A DNA stretch of 6,890 bases from Spirochaetaceae bacterium UBA6243 (GTDB taxonomy: Bacteria; Spirochaetota; Spirochaetia; Treponematales; Rectinemataceae). Location: assembly GCA_002441395.1 (NCBI GenBank), contig DJVZ01000058.1, positions 1 to 6,890 of the forward strand, written 5' to 3'. Positions 1 to 6,654 of this stretch are shown piece after piece. Both the position numbers and the translations under genes were made by a program. The notes under the pieces are model-generated. The model was not told the origin of the DNA, ran no database searches, and saw nothing but the letters and a program-made list of their open reading frames with translations. Positions within the stretch are counted from its first letter, which is position 1. Each line of letters starts with the position of its first letter.

Positions 1-671
1 AGGTCGGAAGGTGTCGTGTCGACGGCAAAAAGGGCCGGAGAAATGAAGGCTCCGTTGAGAGCGTCCAGTGCCGCGAGGCTTGCCGGATACCACCGCGAAC
101 TCTTCGCGGGGATCGTGTTCGGCCTGAAAAAGGGCAGCGCCACCGCCTCGATGCTGAACGGGCCCCTGATATATTTCCCTGATATCAGCATCACGGGCAA
201 AAGCCAATCCGAACGGTTTTCGGATACGAGCTGGCTGAGCGAATCGATGGGGTTGATAAATCCTTCCGGATTTGAGGCGAGGGCCGTTCCCCAGGAGATG
301 ACCTTGGATCCGGCGGTTACCGAGAGCCCGTCGGCGATATCGAGTGTGGCGTACGTTTCGCCGAGCTTCATGGCGACATCGTAACCGCCGCTGTCGGCGA
401 GGGAAATTGCCCCGGTCAGTTCAGCCCTTATCGTGAGAGGGCCCGATGTATAGGAAGGGGCGAGCTTCAGGCTCGTCGACGGCTGGAAATAATCGCCTGC
501 CTTTGCGGTGCCGGATGCTTGAAAGAATATTCCACTGAATGCCGTGACTTCGCCGGACAGACTCGCCTGCGCCGAGAGAGGGACCGCGCCGACAATAAAG
601 AACATCAACGCGATTGAGAAAAAGGACTTACCATTCCGTATGGTTTGGCTATTTTTCAACTTGTCGTTCAT
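1..671 (-). CDS. Outer-membrane beta-barrel protein precursor, DUF1302-like (3' end outside window)
   Basis: Partial gene: 223 codons are open from ATG at 671 to the left edge with no stop. The start is supported by AAGGAG (686-681) 9 bases upstream. Residues 1-36 look like a signal peptide (basic start, hydrophobic core at about 17-33, cleavage after SAQA), so the product is exported. The mature part alternates short polar and hydrophobic stretches as in beta-strands. It carries a porin-like pattern: GETYATLDI (about 104-112), then AGSKVISWGTA (120-130) and NPIDSL (140-145), and further on ALPFFRP (178-184). These resemble the 'GRQ-x-I-x-WG ... NPxD ... PFFxP' pattern of DUF1302-type barrels. 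It follows the LolA-like gene by 36 bases and is probably co-transcribed with it. An outer-membrane partner of a lipid-handling or RND export system is inferred; the substrate is unknown. The exact family is less certain than the export and barrel character. Confidence 0.75.
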   Translation of the reverse strand, partial: MNDKLKNSQTIRNGKSFFSIALMFFIVGAVPLSAQASLSGEVTAFSGIFFQASGTAKAGDYFQPSTSLKLAPSYTSGPLTIRAELTGAISLADSGGYDVAMKLGETYATLDIADGLSVTAGSKVISWGTALASNPEGFINPIDSLSQLVSENRSDWLLPVMLISGKYIRGPFSIEAVALPFFRPNTIPAKSSRWYPASLAALDALNGAFISPALFAVDTTPSD

Positions 672-707
672 ACCACAACGCTCCTTATGTGTTTCAAGTC
701 TGGAAGA

Positions 708-1496
708 TTATTTGCCCAATGCCTCTTTGGAAAACAGGGATGGGGACAACCCCGTGTCATATTTCACTGCATCAAAGCGAAGGGATGTGGCGCCGCCCGT
801 CGTGAGATTCTTCATTTCCAGATCCACGATGGTCCATATTCCGGAAATCCTCTCGGATTGGGAAGCGGTCATCTGCTTGTAGAGCGCGCCAGACTTGTCA
901 TAAAAATCAGCCTTCACTATTAAGAGACTCTCTTTGTCCACGAGCGAGACGATCTTGCTTGTGCCGCCACTTTTGTCCTTTGGGACAGATTCGACCTTCC
1001 AGCAAGCCCGCCCCGCCATGCTTTCTTCTCCCAGCATCGCAAATGTATAGTCTTCAATATCGCGGCTGCCAAAATCATCGTAGGTGAGATCGCTGCCCAT
1101 GAATGGCTTGTTCTTGTCCGACGCCGAAATGCGGGTGGCCTTCTTGAGGCTGGGCAGGTAGATGTATTGGCTTTTTTCACCTTTGGCACTTTCAGCGGTC
1201 AGAAAACTTGTGCCCTTGACATCCGCCGGCTGCAAAAATTGTATCAAAGTCGAAGAAGCTCCATCCTTTTGGTGAAGCTGATACATCATGAACTCCCGCG
1301 TTTTGATTGTGCCGCTCTTCGAGACGATTTTCATGAGCACCTTGGCTGTCATGTCATTGCCTGCGGGGCGGTCATTTGCTCGTTTCATGATCTCATAGCC
1401 AGGATTTCCCGTCTGGGCAGCCACCGCTCCAATGAAGAATAATCCGGACAACATGAAAGAAAATGCTTTACGCTGGTTATGGGTGCAGAATTTCAT
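708..1496 (-). CDS. LolA-like outer membrane lipoprotein-sorting family protein
   Basis: A 262-residue secreted protein. Residues 1-27 form a signal peptide (basic start, hydrophobic stretch about 12-26, cleavage near VAA|Q). Cys4 is not in a lipobox, so this is not predicted to be a lipoprotein. The mature part has hallmarks of the 'outer membrane lipoprotein-sorting protein' family (LolA_like, PF17131): a charged strand REFMMY (67-72), QFLQPADVKGTSFL (86-99), YIYLPSLKK (111-119), and PFMGSDLTYDDF (131-142). Members have a LolA/LolB-type half-barrel fold and are thought to bind lipid or acylated cargo in the periplasm; the cargo is unknown. It is not the classical LolA chaperone. The gene leads an apparent two-gene unit with the downstream barrel protein and has its own promoter. 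Family members often neighbour RND/MMPL transporters, which may lie beyond the left edge. An in-frame GTG at 1508 was rejected as the start because it overlaps the ribosome-binding site. Confidence 0.85.
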   Translation of the reverse strand: MKFCTHNQRKAFSFMLSGLFFIGAVAAQTGNPGYEIMKRANDRPAGNDMTAKVLMKIVSKSGTIKTREFMMYQLHQKDGASSTLIQFLQPADVKGTSFLTAESAKGEKSQYIYLPSLKKATRISASDKNKPFMGSDLTYDDFGSRDIEDYTFAMLGEESMAGRACWKVESVPKDKSGGTSKIVSLVDKESLLIVKADFYDKSGALYKQMTASQSERISGIWTIVDLEMKNLTTGGATSLRFDAVKYDTGLSPSLFSKEALGK

Positions 1497-1501
1497 AGGT
1501 G

Positions 1502-1506
1502 CCTCC
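1502..1506 (-). promoter_or_regulatory. Ribosome-binding site that fixes the LolA-like start
   Basis: On the minus strand GGAGG (1506-1502) lies 5 bases before ATG 1496-1494. The upstream in-frame GTG (1508-1506) overlaps this site and has no good site of its own, so the ATG is preferred and the protein loses four residues. Confidence 0.8.
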
Positions 1507-1524
1507 ACGGCTTAAAAAGGAAGG

Positions 1525-1561
1525 GGAAACTGAAGAAACGTTCATGATATTTATAGTTTCC
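1525..1561 (-). repeat. Inverted repeat in the leader of the LolA-like gene
   Basis: Perfect 7-base arms GGAAACT and AGTTTCC (1525-1531 and 1555-1561) flank a 23-base AT-rich spacer. The repeat lies between the predicted promoter and the start codon, so it would be in the 5' untranslated leader (about 70 bases) and could fold as a long-loop hairpin or act as an operator. There is no U-tract, so it is not a terminator. Function unknown. Confidence 0.4.
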
Positions 1562-1573
1562 TTCGCATATGAG

Positions 1574-1601
1574 AGTATGCCCTTCCTCCTCCCTCTGTCA
1601 A
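1574..1601 (-). promoter_or_regulatory. Sigma70-like promoter for the LolA-like/barrel unit
   Basis: Minus-strand TTGACA (1601-1596, perfect -35) is followed after 16 bases by CATACT (1579-1574, 4 of 6 to TATAAT). It lies in the 141-base gap after uppP and would start transcription near 1567. An imperfect inverted repeat, TCAATTG-TTG-CAATTTGA on the plus strand (about 1599-1616), overlaps the -35 box and could be an operator; that part is weak. The promoter suggests the two envelope genes are transcribed separately from uppP. Confidence 0.5.
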
Positions 1602-1637
1602 TTGTTGCAATTTGAAAAGGCAGTAGAAAAGGCGGGC

Positions 1638-2495
1638 TTATCCCCGAACCAGCGCCACAATCAACACGAGCGCCGCAAGCGCGAAGCGATACCACACAAA
1701 GACGGCTGTAGAGTGCTTTTTGAGATAGGCGAGCAGGTATTTGATGCAGAGGAAGCCGCTGACCGCGGCGACGATAAATCCAATGGGAAAAATTGTGAGC
1801 TCTGTGCCGGCCACAGTTCCTGCATTGATTTGCTTCCACAGATCATAGAGGCTTTTCAGGCCCGCTCCTGCAATAATCGGCGCGGAGAGCAGGAACGAAA
1901 AGCGCGCCGCCGTCTCCCGCTCCAGGCCGAGCGCAAGGCCCGCGGTGATTGTCGCGCCTGAGCGCGACACGCCCGGGATGACCGCGAACGCCTGCGCAAC
2001 GCCGATATAGAGGGCGTCGCGGGCTTTTATTTGGCCGAAGTTCCGCTGATGGCGCGCGAATTTGTCGGCGACCCAGAGCAGGAGCGCCAGCGCGGCGATC
2101 GCGCCGGCCATAATGAGCATCGAACTCTGTGGTATCGGGTCCGAATGAAACGCTTCACTGATTTTCGATTCAAGGAGCAGGCCCGAAATTCCGCCGGGGA
2201 TGCATGCGAGAACAATGAACCATGCCATGCGGCGATCGGGATCGTCGCCGATTTTGAACTGAACGATGCTCTTGCACCACGCCGAGATGAGGCGGCCCCA
2301 GTCGGAAGCGAAGAACACGATGACCGCGAGCAAGGTCCCGAGATGCAGCGCGACATCGAAGGTCAAGCTTGTAAGGGCAGGGTTGTTCCACCCGAAAAGC
2401 CAGGGGATGATGACAAGATGCGCAGAACTCGAAATAGGAATGAATTCAGCAAGCCCCTGTACAAGACCGAGGATAACCGACTGGATAATGAGCAT
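1638..2495 (-). CDS. uppP: Undecaprenyl-diphosphate phosphatase (UppP/BacA)
   Basis: A 285-residue polytopic membrane protein, close to the usual family length of about 270. UppP hydrolyses undecaprenyl diphosphate to the monophosphate on the outer face of the inner membrane. This recycles the lipid carrier for peptidoglycan and other envelope polymers, and overexpression of the family gives bacitracin resistance. Both signature regions are intact: the (E/Q)xxxE motif is Q13-G-L-A-E17, continuing FIPISSSAHL with H26, and the second motif is PGVSRSG (174-180) with R178. These correspond to the glutamates, histidine and arginine known to matter in E. coli UppP. The internal duplication typical of the family is visible as two 'GxxQ...P.SxS' repeats (about 10-25 and 165-180). 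The start is ATG 2495 with GGGGAGG (2508-2502) 6 bases upstream. No clear terminator follows the TAA at 1640-1638. It is divergent from the EIIA gene. Confidence 0.96.
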   Translation of the reverse strand: MLIIQSVILGLVQGLAEFIPISSSAHLVIIPWLFGWNNPALTSLTFDVALHLGTLLAVIVFFASDWGRLISAWCKSIVQFKIGDDPDRRMAWFIVLACIPGGISGLLLESKISEAFHSDPIPQSSMLIMAGAIAALALLLWVADKFARHQRNFGQIKARDALYIGVAQAFAVIPGVSRSGATITAGLALGLERETAARFSFLLSAPIIAGAGLKSLYDLWKQINAGTVAGTELTIFPIGFIVAAVSGFLCIKYLLAYLKKHSTAVFVWYRFALAALVLIVALVRG

Positions 2496-2532
2496 TGCAT
2501 GCCTCCCCTGCGTGTGCGCCGCCGCTTGTCAA

Positions 2533-2561
2533 TTTCTACAGCATTTGAAGACACTTCGCAA
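2533..2561 (-). promoter_or_regulatory. Possible weak uppP promoter
   Basis: Minus-strand TTGCGA (2561-2556) and TAGAAA (2538-2533) are 17 bases apart, each 4 of 6 to consensus, about 40 bases upstream of the uppP start. A TTGACA lies closer to the gene (about 2532-2527) but has no -10 at a proper distance. Other AT-rich -10-like strings near 2565-2578 lack a -35. Confidence 0.25.
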
Positions 2562-2615
2562 TACTTATAAATAATATCCGAAAAAAGGCCCATTTTCCGT
2601 CACTCCGGCCATACC

Positions 2616-2645
2616 TTGTCATTTTTACTGATTTCTGGATACTAT
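2616..2645 (+). promoter_or_regulatory. Candidate promoter for the EIIA gene
   Basis: TTGTCA (2616-2621, 5 of 6) and TACTAT (2640-2645, 4 of 6) are 18 bases apart, in the divergent intergenic region and directed toward the EIIA gene. Transcription would begin near 2652, giving a leader of about 50 bases that contains the hairpin at 2659-2685. Confidence 0.4.
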
Positions 2646-2658
2646 TACCTATGATCAG

Positions 2659-2685
2659 CCCGCACCGAGCATTTTTTGATGCGGG
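2659..2685 (+). repeat. Stem-loop in the EIIA leader
   Basis: Perfect 6-base arms CCCGCA (2659-2664) and TGCGGG (2680-2685) enclose a 15-base loop containing six T. The right arm abuts the GAGGGG ribosome-binding sequence (2687-2692), so folding could affect ribosome access. No U-tract follows the stem, so it is not an intrinsic terminator. Confidence 0.4.
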
Positions 2686-2700
2686 AGAGGGGATGCTGCA

Positions 2701-3180
2701 ATGATACTGCAGAATGCGTTCAAACCGGCAACGATTAAAATTGGACTTGAAAGCGAAGATAAGGATGAGCTTCTTGAAGAATTGATCGACGTGCTCGCAA
2801 AGAACTATCCAGGAGGAATGGTTTTCCCTCGCGAAAGTGTACTGAAAGCTCTGTGGGCACGGGAAGAAAAGATGTCCACCGGCATTTATAAAGGAGTCGC
2901 GGTTCCTCATGCGACTGTGGACGGGATTGATAGCCTTCGCGGTGTGCTCGGCATATCAAAAAAGGGAATTGAGTATGAGTCGCTGGACGGCAATCCTGTC
3001 TATCTCGTGTTTCTGCTGGTGTCTCCCCCGAGTGAAGCGGAGATTCATCTCGATGCCCTGAAACAGATTGCGCTTCTGATTCAGGACTCGCTCCTGCTTG
3101 AGAATTTGATGAAGGCAGCGACGCCCGAGAAAGTGTATTCCTTGATTCGCGGATTTGAAGAGAGCATAGGGGCAATGTGA
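2701..3180 (+). CDS. PTS EIIA domain protein, fructose/nitrogen (PtsN) type
   Basis: A 159-residue single-domain protein, the normal size for a stand-alone EIIA of the PTS_EIIA_2 family (PF00359). EIIA accepts phosphate from HPr on a histidine and either passes it to EIIB or, in PtsN-type proteins, signals by its phosphorylation state. The motif KMSTGIYKGVAVPHA (57-71) is nearly canonical, so H70 is the predicted phosphorylated residue. H117 in EIHLDAL (115-121) matches the second conserved active-site histidine. No EIIB or EIIC domain is attached or adjacent, which favours a regulatory role, but a transporter partner elsewhere cannot be excluded. The start ATG 2701 has GAGGGG 8 bases upstream; an earlier ATG (2693) is out of frame and stops after three codons. 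It ends 132 bases before the V-ATPase operon on the same strand, so co-transcription is possible. A ptsN symbol was not assigned because several EIIA paralogues share these motifs. Confidence 0.9.
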   Translation: MILQNAFKPATIKIGLESEDKDELLEELIDVLAKNYPGGMVFPRESVLKALWAREEKMSTGIYKGVAVPHATVDGIDSLRGVLGISKKGIEYESLDGNPVYLVFLLVSPPSEAEIHLDALKQIALLIQDSLLLENLMKAATPEKVYSLIRGFEESIGAM

Positions 3181-3197
3181 TGAAAGCTCTATAAAAA

Positions 3198-3240
3198 GTG
3201 GGGCGCGTCACATGCATGCTTGATTTTTGTGTGATTCCAC
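3198..3240. repeat. Two-part inverted repeat between EIIA and the V-ATPase operon
   Basis: Arms GTGG (3198-3201) with CCAC (3237-3240), and TCACA (3208-3212) with TGTGA (3230-3234), nest around a loop containing ATGCATGC. Read on the plus strand no U-tract follows. Read on the minus strand the stem is followed by TTTTTAT (3197-3191), so it resembles an intrinsic terminator facing left, with an asymmetric internal loop. The rest of this 132-base gap shows no convincing promoter for the ATPase genes. Confidence 0.35.
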
Positions 3241-3312
3241 CATAAGGCTTGAAAAAGTCGATGGGACCGCACTTTTCTGTACATTAAAGAAGTATAGAGA
3301 AGGGGGTGTACC

Positions 3313-3621
3313 ATGGATTCGGTCGACAGCATCGACAGATTGGTTGAGATCGAGCGTCAGGCAGCGGACATCATCCACGATGCCGAAGAAAAAGCTTCCA
3401 GAGCGCAGCTTGATGCGAAAACCAAAGCCGAGACATTACAAAACCAGAAGATTGCCGAAGAACGCAAAAAACTCGACGCTGATTATACAGTCTTCCTTAA
3501 TACCCTTCAAAAACAAAGCCAAAAAGAAATCGGCGATTATAAGAAGAGCCTTACAACCATTCCTCTGAACCATTCCGCCCTCGCCGAGACGCTCAAAGGG
3601 TTTTTGAATACGGAAGCGTGA
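3313..3621 (+). CDS. V-type ATPase peripheral-stalk subunit G (archaeal H type)
   Basis: A 102-residue, highly charged, Ala/Lys/Glu-rich protein predicted to be one long coiled coil over about residues 5-80, for example VEIERQAADIIHDAEEKA (11-28). No signal peptide or membrane segment is present. Size, composition and first place in a V-type ATPase operon match the small stalk subunit (called G in bacteria, H in archaea, NtpF in Enterococcus). This subunit pairs with subunit E to form the stator linking the A/B head to membrane subunit I. Sequence identity in this family is low, so the call rests on coiled-coil character and gene order. The start ATG 3313 has AGGGGG (3301-3306) 6 bases upstream. 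Its TGA ends 1 base before the ATG of subunit C, so translation is probably coupled. The C-terminal part (about 84-102) is shorter and less charged. Confidence 0.75.
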   Translation: MDSVDSIDRLVEIERQAADIIHDAEEKASRAQLDAKTKAETLQNQKIAEERKKLDADYTVFLNTLQKQSQKEIGDYKKSLTTIPLNHSALAETLKGFLNTEA

Positions 3622-3622
3622 T

Positions 3623-4624
3623 ATGGCAGAATCTCTCGAATTCGCCTATCTTTATGCGCGCGTCTGCGGAGCCTTTTCAAAAATGCAGTTGGGTGAGACG
3701 GCGCGCGGGCTTATGCAAAACTCAGGTGGCATTATGGCGCTCTGGAGACAATTATTCGATGAAGAACCGCCGAGCCTCCCTGAAGCCAAGCTCCTTTTTG
3801 AAGCAGAACGCAAAATAATAGAGCGGTCGATTGACGCATTTTTACGCCTCGCTAAGCCATTTTCGGAATCGAGCGATCTCATACATGTTCTGATTTCGAA
3901 ATATGAAATCAGCGCGATAAAATCCATGCTCTTCAGGCTCCGGTCGGGCGAATCAAAGCCCGAAGAAGTCTCGTATACCTCGCCTGTAATCGAGCAAGCC
4001 CTTGCCAATTGGCCGAGGATCGCAGACATGTTCTATAGAACGCCCTATTCCTGGCTGGATAGCCACTGGCTCGACAATATTGCCATCGCGGAAAACCGTC
4101 TCGACCAGCAATACTATCTCGATCTATGGAACGCGGCGAATAAAATCCCGGCGCGGAAAATCGGTGCCATGCTCGATCTGATCCGCTGGGAAATCATTTA
4201 CCAGAATGTCGTATGGGCGCTGAGGGTACGGCGCTATTACGGCATGACCGAACAGGATGCGGTCGGAATGTTTGTCGAGGTGAAGGGTATCGATACGGTT
4301 TCGCTTGCAATACAGACCTTTCACTTTGACATTGATAAACTCGAAACCTTCGATCGCTGGCCGCTTAAGAAACTGCTATCCAATCAGACAGGTCCAGGCC
4401 TCGATGTGCCGGTTATGGAAATTCGTACGCAGGAAGATCTTTTCTCGATGGTTCGTCGGAATCTGCATTTGCATCCATTCAGCTATACGCCGATTTATTG
4501 CTACTTCAAGCTTTTGGAATATGAGACGTCGCTGCTTCTGGCGGTGATCGAGAGTGTAAGGCTTGGAGTATCTCCTGATGAAAAAGCGAAATATATGTGG
4601 ATTCCCGGAGGAGAAACAGCATGA
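3623..4624 (+). CDS. ntpC: V-type ATPase subunit C (AC39/d family)
   Basis: A 333-residue soluble, mostly helical protein matching the length of the vATP-synt_AC39 family. Subunit C is the funnel-shaped socket that sits on the K ring and couples the central rotor shaft (D, F) to the ring. Family-like segments recur in order: FAYLYARVCG (7-16), ISKYEISAIKSML (91-103, the 'LxxYExxNIKxxLR' pattern), LDQQYYLDLW (160-169), the LIRWEIIYQNVVWALR region (186-201) near the internal repeat, and the C-terminal YFKLLEYETSLLLAVIES stretch (294-311) followed by RLGVSPDE. No transmembrane segment is present. The start ATG 3623 is 1 base after the subunit G stop, with only a modest CGGAAG 6 bases upstream, suggesting coupled translation. 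Its TGA overlaps the subunit I start (ATGA). In most V/A-type operons C lies after E, so its place between G and I is unusual. The sequence is divergent, but the pattern and context make the call firm. Confidence 0.85.
   Translation: MAESLEFAYLYARVCGAFSKMQLGETARGLMQNSGGIMALWRQLFDEEPPSLPEAKLLFEAERKIIERSIDAFLRLAKPFSESSDLIHVLISKYEISAIKSMLFRLRSGESKPEEVSYTSPVIEQALANWPRIADMFYRTPYSWLDSHWLDNIAIAENRLDQQYYLDLWNAANKIPARKIGAMLDLIRWEIIYQNVVWALRVRRYYGMTEQDAVGMFVEVKGIDTVSLAIQTFHFDIDKLETFDRWPLKKLLSNQTGPGLDVPVMEIRTQEDLFSMVRRNLHLHPFSYTPIYCYFKLLEYETSLLLAVIESVRLGVSPDEKAKYMWIPGGETA
4607..4613 (+). promoter_or_regulatory. Ribosome-binding site that fixes the subunit I start
   Basis: GGAGGAG lies inside the end of the subunit C gene, 7 bases before ATG 4621. 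An in-frame GTG at 4597 lies upstream of this site and would add 8 residues (MDSRRRNS); it has no site of its own, so ATG 4621 is preferred. Confidence 0.8.
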
Positions 4625-6654
4625 GCAGTGTCAGCATGAGAAGGGTGGAACTGCTGCTCCTTAAATCCGACATTGACGCGGTATTGAAATATCTTGGGAA
4701 CCAGCAATGTTTCCAGATCATTTATCCCGATGAGCTTGAGCGGATCGCGCATGAAAAGCTGGCTGGTGTCGCGGAGCCCGACCAGGAGAAGGCTCTGGTA
4801 GGGCAGCTCGACGAAGCTCAGCGCAAATTGGACTTTATCGGCACGTTTTTCGGCATGGCCGCTCCTCAGAATATTGTGGAAGATGTACATCTCCCCGACG
4901 ATGAGATGCTCTCGAAAATCGATATCCTCTATGAGCGCTGCGCAACAGAAAAAAAACGCTTTGAGGAACAGGAGGCAAAAGTCGATCAACTCGCGGAATC
5001 GATTCACGAGGCGAAGGCCTTTGCGGGGCTCTCGCGCCCCTTTGATGAATTTGAGAAATTTTCTTATGTATCGATTCAAGTAGGCAAAGTTTCAAAGGAA
5101 AAAATCGATCCGCTCGTGAAAGCGCTCGGCACAAGGGCCGTCATCGTGCCACTCGACGATGAAGGGACCATTCTTGCGGCATCGAGCCGCAAAGGGCGCT
5201 TTGCGCTTGAGACTGAACTGTCCAAGGTCGGGTTTGAAAAGAAAAGCCCGCCAGCGGGTGTGCAAGGTGTGCCGGCGGAAGCGATATCCGCGCTCGAGCG
5301 CGCCTACAACGCTGAAAAACTTCGCCTCGGGGCCCTCCTCAATGAAAAGAAGGGGCTTGCTGAGCAATATGGCGAACTTTGGCAGAAGATGACATCTTCG
5401 GTACGGCTTAAGCAATCTTTGGTTCTTGTCGAACACAAGCTCGAGAGTACAAAATGGGTATATCGCCTCTCGGGCTGGGTTCCCGCCGACCGCATCGGTC
5501 GCATGAACAAGGACCTTCTCTCCATGCTGGGGAACCGCATTTCGATTCGCATTTTTGACCCTCAAGAGCAAATAAATAAAAAAGGGGGAAAGGTCAGCGA
5601 AGAAGTGCCGGTCCTTCTCAAGCACAATGCGTTCGTCTCTGCTTTCCAGGGTATTGTGCTTTCGTATGGTACGCCCCTCTATGGAGATACCGATCCGACA
5701 CCATTTGTCGCGTTCTTTTTCACGTTACTGTTCTCGATCATGTTTGGCGACTTGGGACAGGGGCTGGTGATTGTGGCACTTGGTTTTGCGATACTTAAGG
5801 CAAAAAAAGGCCTTCTTGCCCGTTATACAAAGTATGCGATTGCTTTTATATCAGCGGGACTCGGCTCAATGGTAATGGGGCTCCTTGTTGGATCTTTCTT
5901 TACGAATGATTCGATTCTGATCCCCTTGGAGCGCACGCTCACAGGTTTCTTTTTGGGAACCCCGAAGGATCGTTTTTTGCAGATAATGCCCCAGGACAAT
6001 ATTACTGCGATGTTTTACTTCTTTGGTTTCACGTTGGCTGTTGGGGTAATCATCAACTCGACCGGTCTTGTCATCAACATGATCAATCTCGTCCGGCGGA
6101 AGGAATACGGCGAAGCCATTTTTTCGAAAACAGGTCTGGCCGGTTCGCTTTTGTTTTGGTGGGCGATAGGCATAGTGCTGAGGCTGATTCTTGGAGGGAA
6201 GCTTGGACTGATTGACGTGCCAGGGCTGGGGATTCCGCTTTTGGCGCTGTTTCTTGCCGAGCCTTTGAAGGCGAAGATAGACCGTGCGCAAGGGAAAGTC
6301 CCCGAGCAGGAACTCTCGTTGTCTGATGCGCTTATAGGCGGAGCCGTGGGATTGCTGGAGGTTGTCATTTATTTTGCCTCAAACAGCCTGAGTTTCTTGC
6401 GTGTCGGAGCTTTTGCCCTTGCGCATGCGGTGCTGTCTTTTGTGATTTTTACAATGGGCGGCGTAGTGCGCGGAGGCTCGGCATCAGGTTTGGTCTTTGA
6501 GATTCTTATTTATCTGATCGGCAACGCGATCATCATCGGGCTTGAGGGGCTTATTGTGACCATTCAGGTCATAAGGCTTCAATATTATGAATTTTTCTCC
6601 AAGTTTTTCACTCGGACAGGCAAAACGTTCAAACCGGTCAGTTTCCCAGGATGA
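4621..6654 (+). CDS. ntpI: V-type ATPase membrane subunit I (a-subunit homologue)
   Basis: A 677-residue protein of normal family length (V_ATPase_I, PF01496), also named atpI in spirochaetes. The N-terminal half (about 1-345) is cytoplasmic and largely alpha-helical with coiled-coil stretches (about 50-75 and 100-135); it contacts the E/G stalks. The C-terminal half has about seven or eight membrane segments, near residues 361-390, 405-428, 463-488, 508-527, 538-553, 578-612 and 622-645. Signature motifs are intact: YGTPLYGDTDPTPF (349-362), MFGDLGQG (374-381), and SFLRVGAFALAHA (591-603). R594 is the expected essential arginine facing the proteolipid carboxylates, with H602 eight residues on. 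The C-terminus RLQYYEFFSKFF also fits the family. The subunit forms the two ion half-channels beside the K ring. Whether the ion is H+ or Na+ cannot be told from this subunit. It overlaps subunit C by 4 bases, and its own stop is part of another ATGA. Confidence 0.97.
   Translation: MSSVSMRRVELLLLKSDIDAVLKYLGNQQCFQIIYPDELERIAHEKLAGVAEPDQEKALVGQLDEAQRKLDFIGTFFGMAAPQNIVEDVHLPDDEMLSKIDILYERCATEKKRFEEQEAKVDQLAESIHEAKAFAGLSRPFDEFEKFSYVSIQVGKVSKEKIDPLVKALGTRAVIVPLDDEGTILAASSRKGRFALETELSKVGFEKKSPPAGVQGVPAEAISALERAYNAEKLRLGALLNEKKGLAEQYGELWQKMTSSVRLKQSLVLVEHKLESTKWVYRLSGWVPADRIGRMNKDLLSMLGNRISIRIFDPQEQINKKGGKVSEEVPVLLKHNAFVSAFQGIVLSYGTPLYGDTDPTPFVAFFFTLLFSIMFGDLGQGLVIVALGFAILKAKKGLLARYTKYAIAFISAGLGSMVMGLLVGSFFTNDSILIPLERTLTGFFLGTPKDRFLQIMPQDNITAMFYFFGFTLAVGVIINSTGLVINMINLVRRKEYGEAIFSKTGLAGSLLFWWAIGIVLRLILGGKLGLIDVPGLGIPLLALFLAEPLKAKIDRAQGKVPEQELSLSDALIGGAVGLLEVVIYFASNSLSFLRVGAFALAHAVLSFVIFTMGGVVRGGSASGLVFEILIYLIGNAIIIGLEGLIVTIQVIRLQYYEFFSKFFTRTGKTFKPVSFPG

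Noticed and set aside
16..384. Plus-strand ORF of 122 codons at the left edge
   Set aside because: It lies antisense to the signal-peptide-bearing barrel gene, which has a good AAGGAG site and family-like motifs.
1477..1542. A 22-codon ORF overlapping the LolA-like start (minus strand, MNVSSVSPSF...)
   Set aside because: It has no convincing ribosome-binding site and ends inside the signal-peptide region of the real gene; probably chance.
1569..2570. Long plus-strand ORFs (1569-1961 and 2031-2570) opposite uppP
   Set aside because: They are antisense to a clear UppP with intact motifs. Their products are rich in Arg, Glu and Cys without family features and lack good ribosome-binding sites.
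2579..2603. CCGAAAA...TTTTCCG imperfect repeat in the divergent region as a terminator
   Set aside because: The stem is short, AT-rich and mismatched at the second outer base, and no gene ends there on either strand.
3208..3234. TCACA...TGTGA as a CRP-type site
   Set aside because: The half-sites are in the wrong order (the consensus is TGTGA then TCACA) and 17 bases apart rather than 6.
3249..3298. Promoter for the V-ATPase operon (TTGAAA 3249-3254, TACATT about 3280, TATAGA 3293-3298)
   Set aside because: No -35/-10 pair has 16-18 base spacing with acceptable matches on both sides, so none was called.
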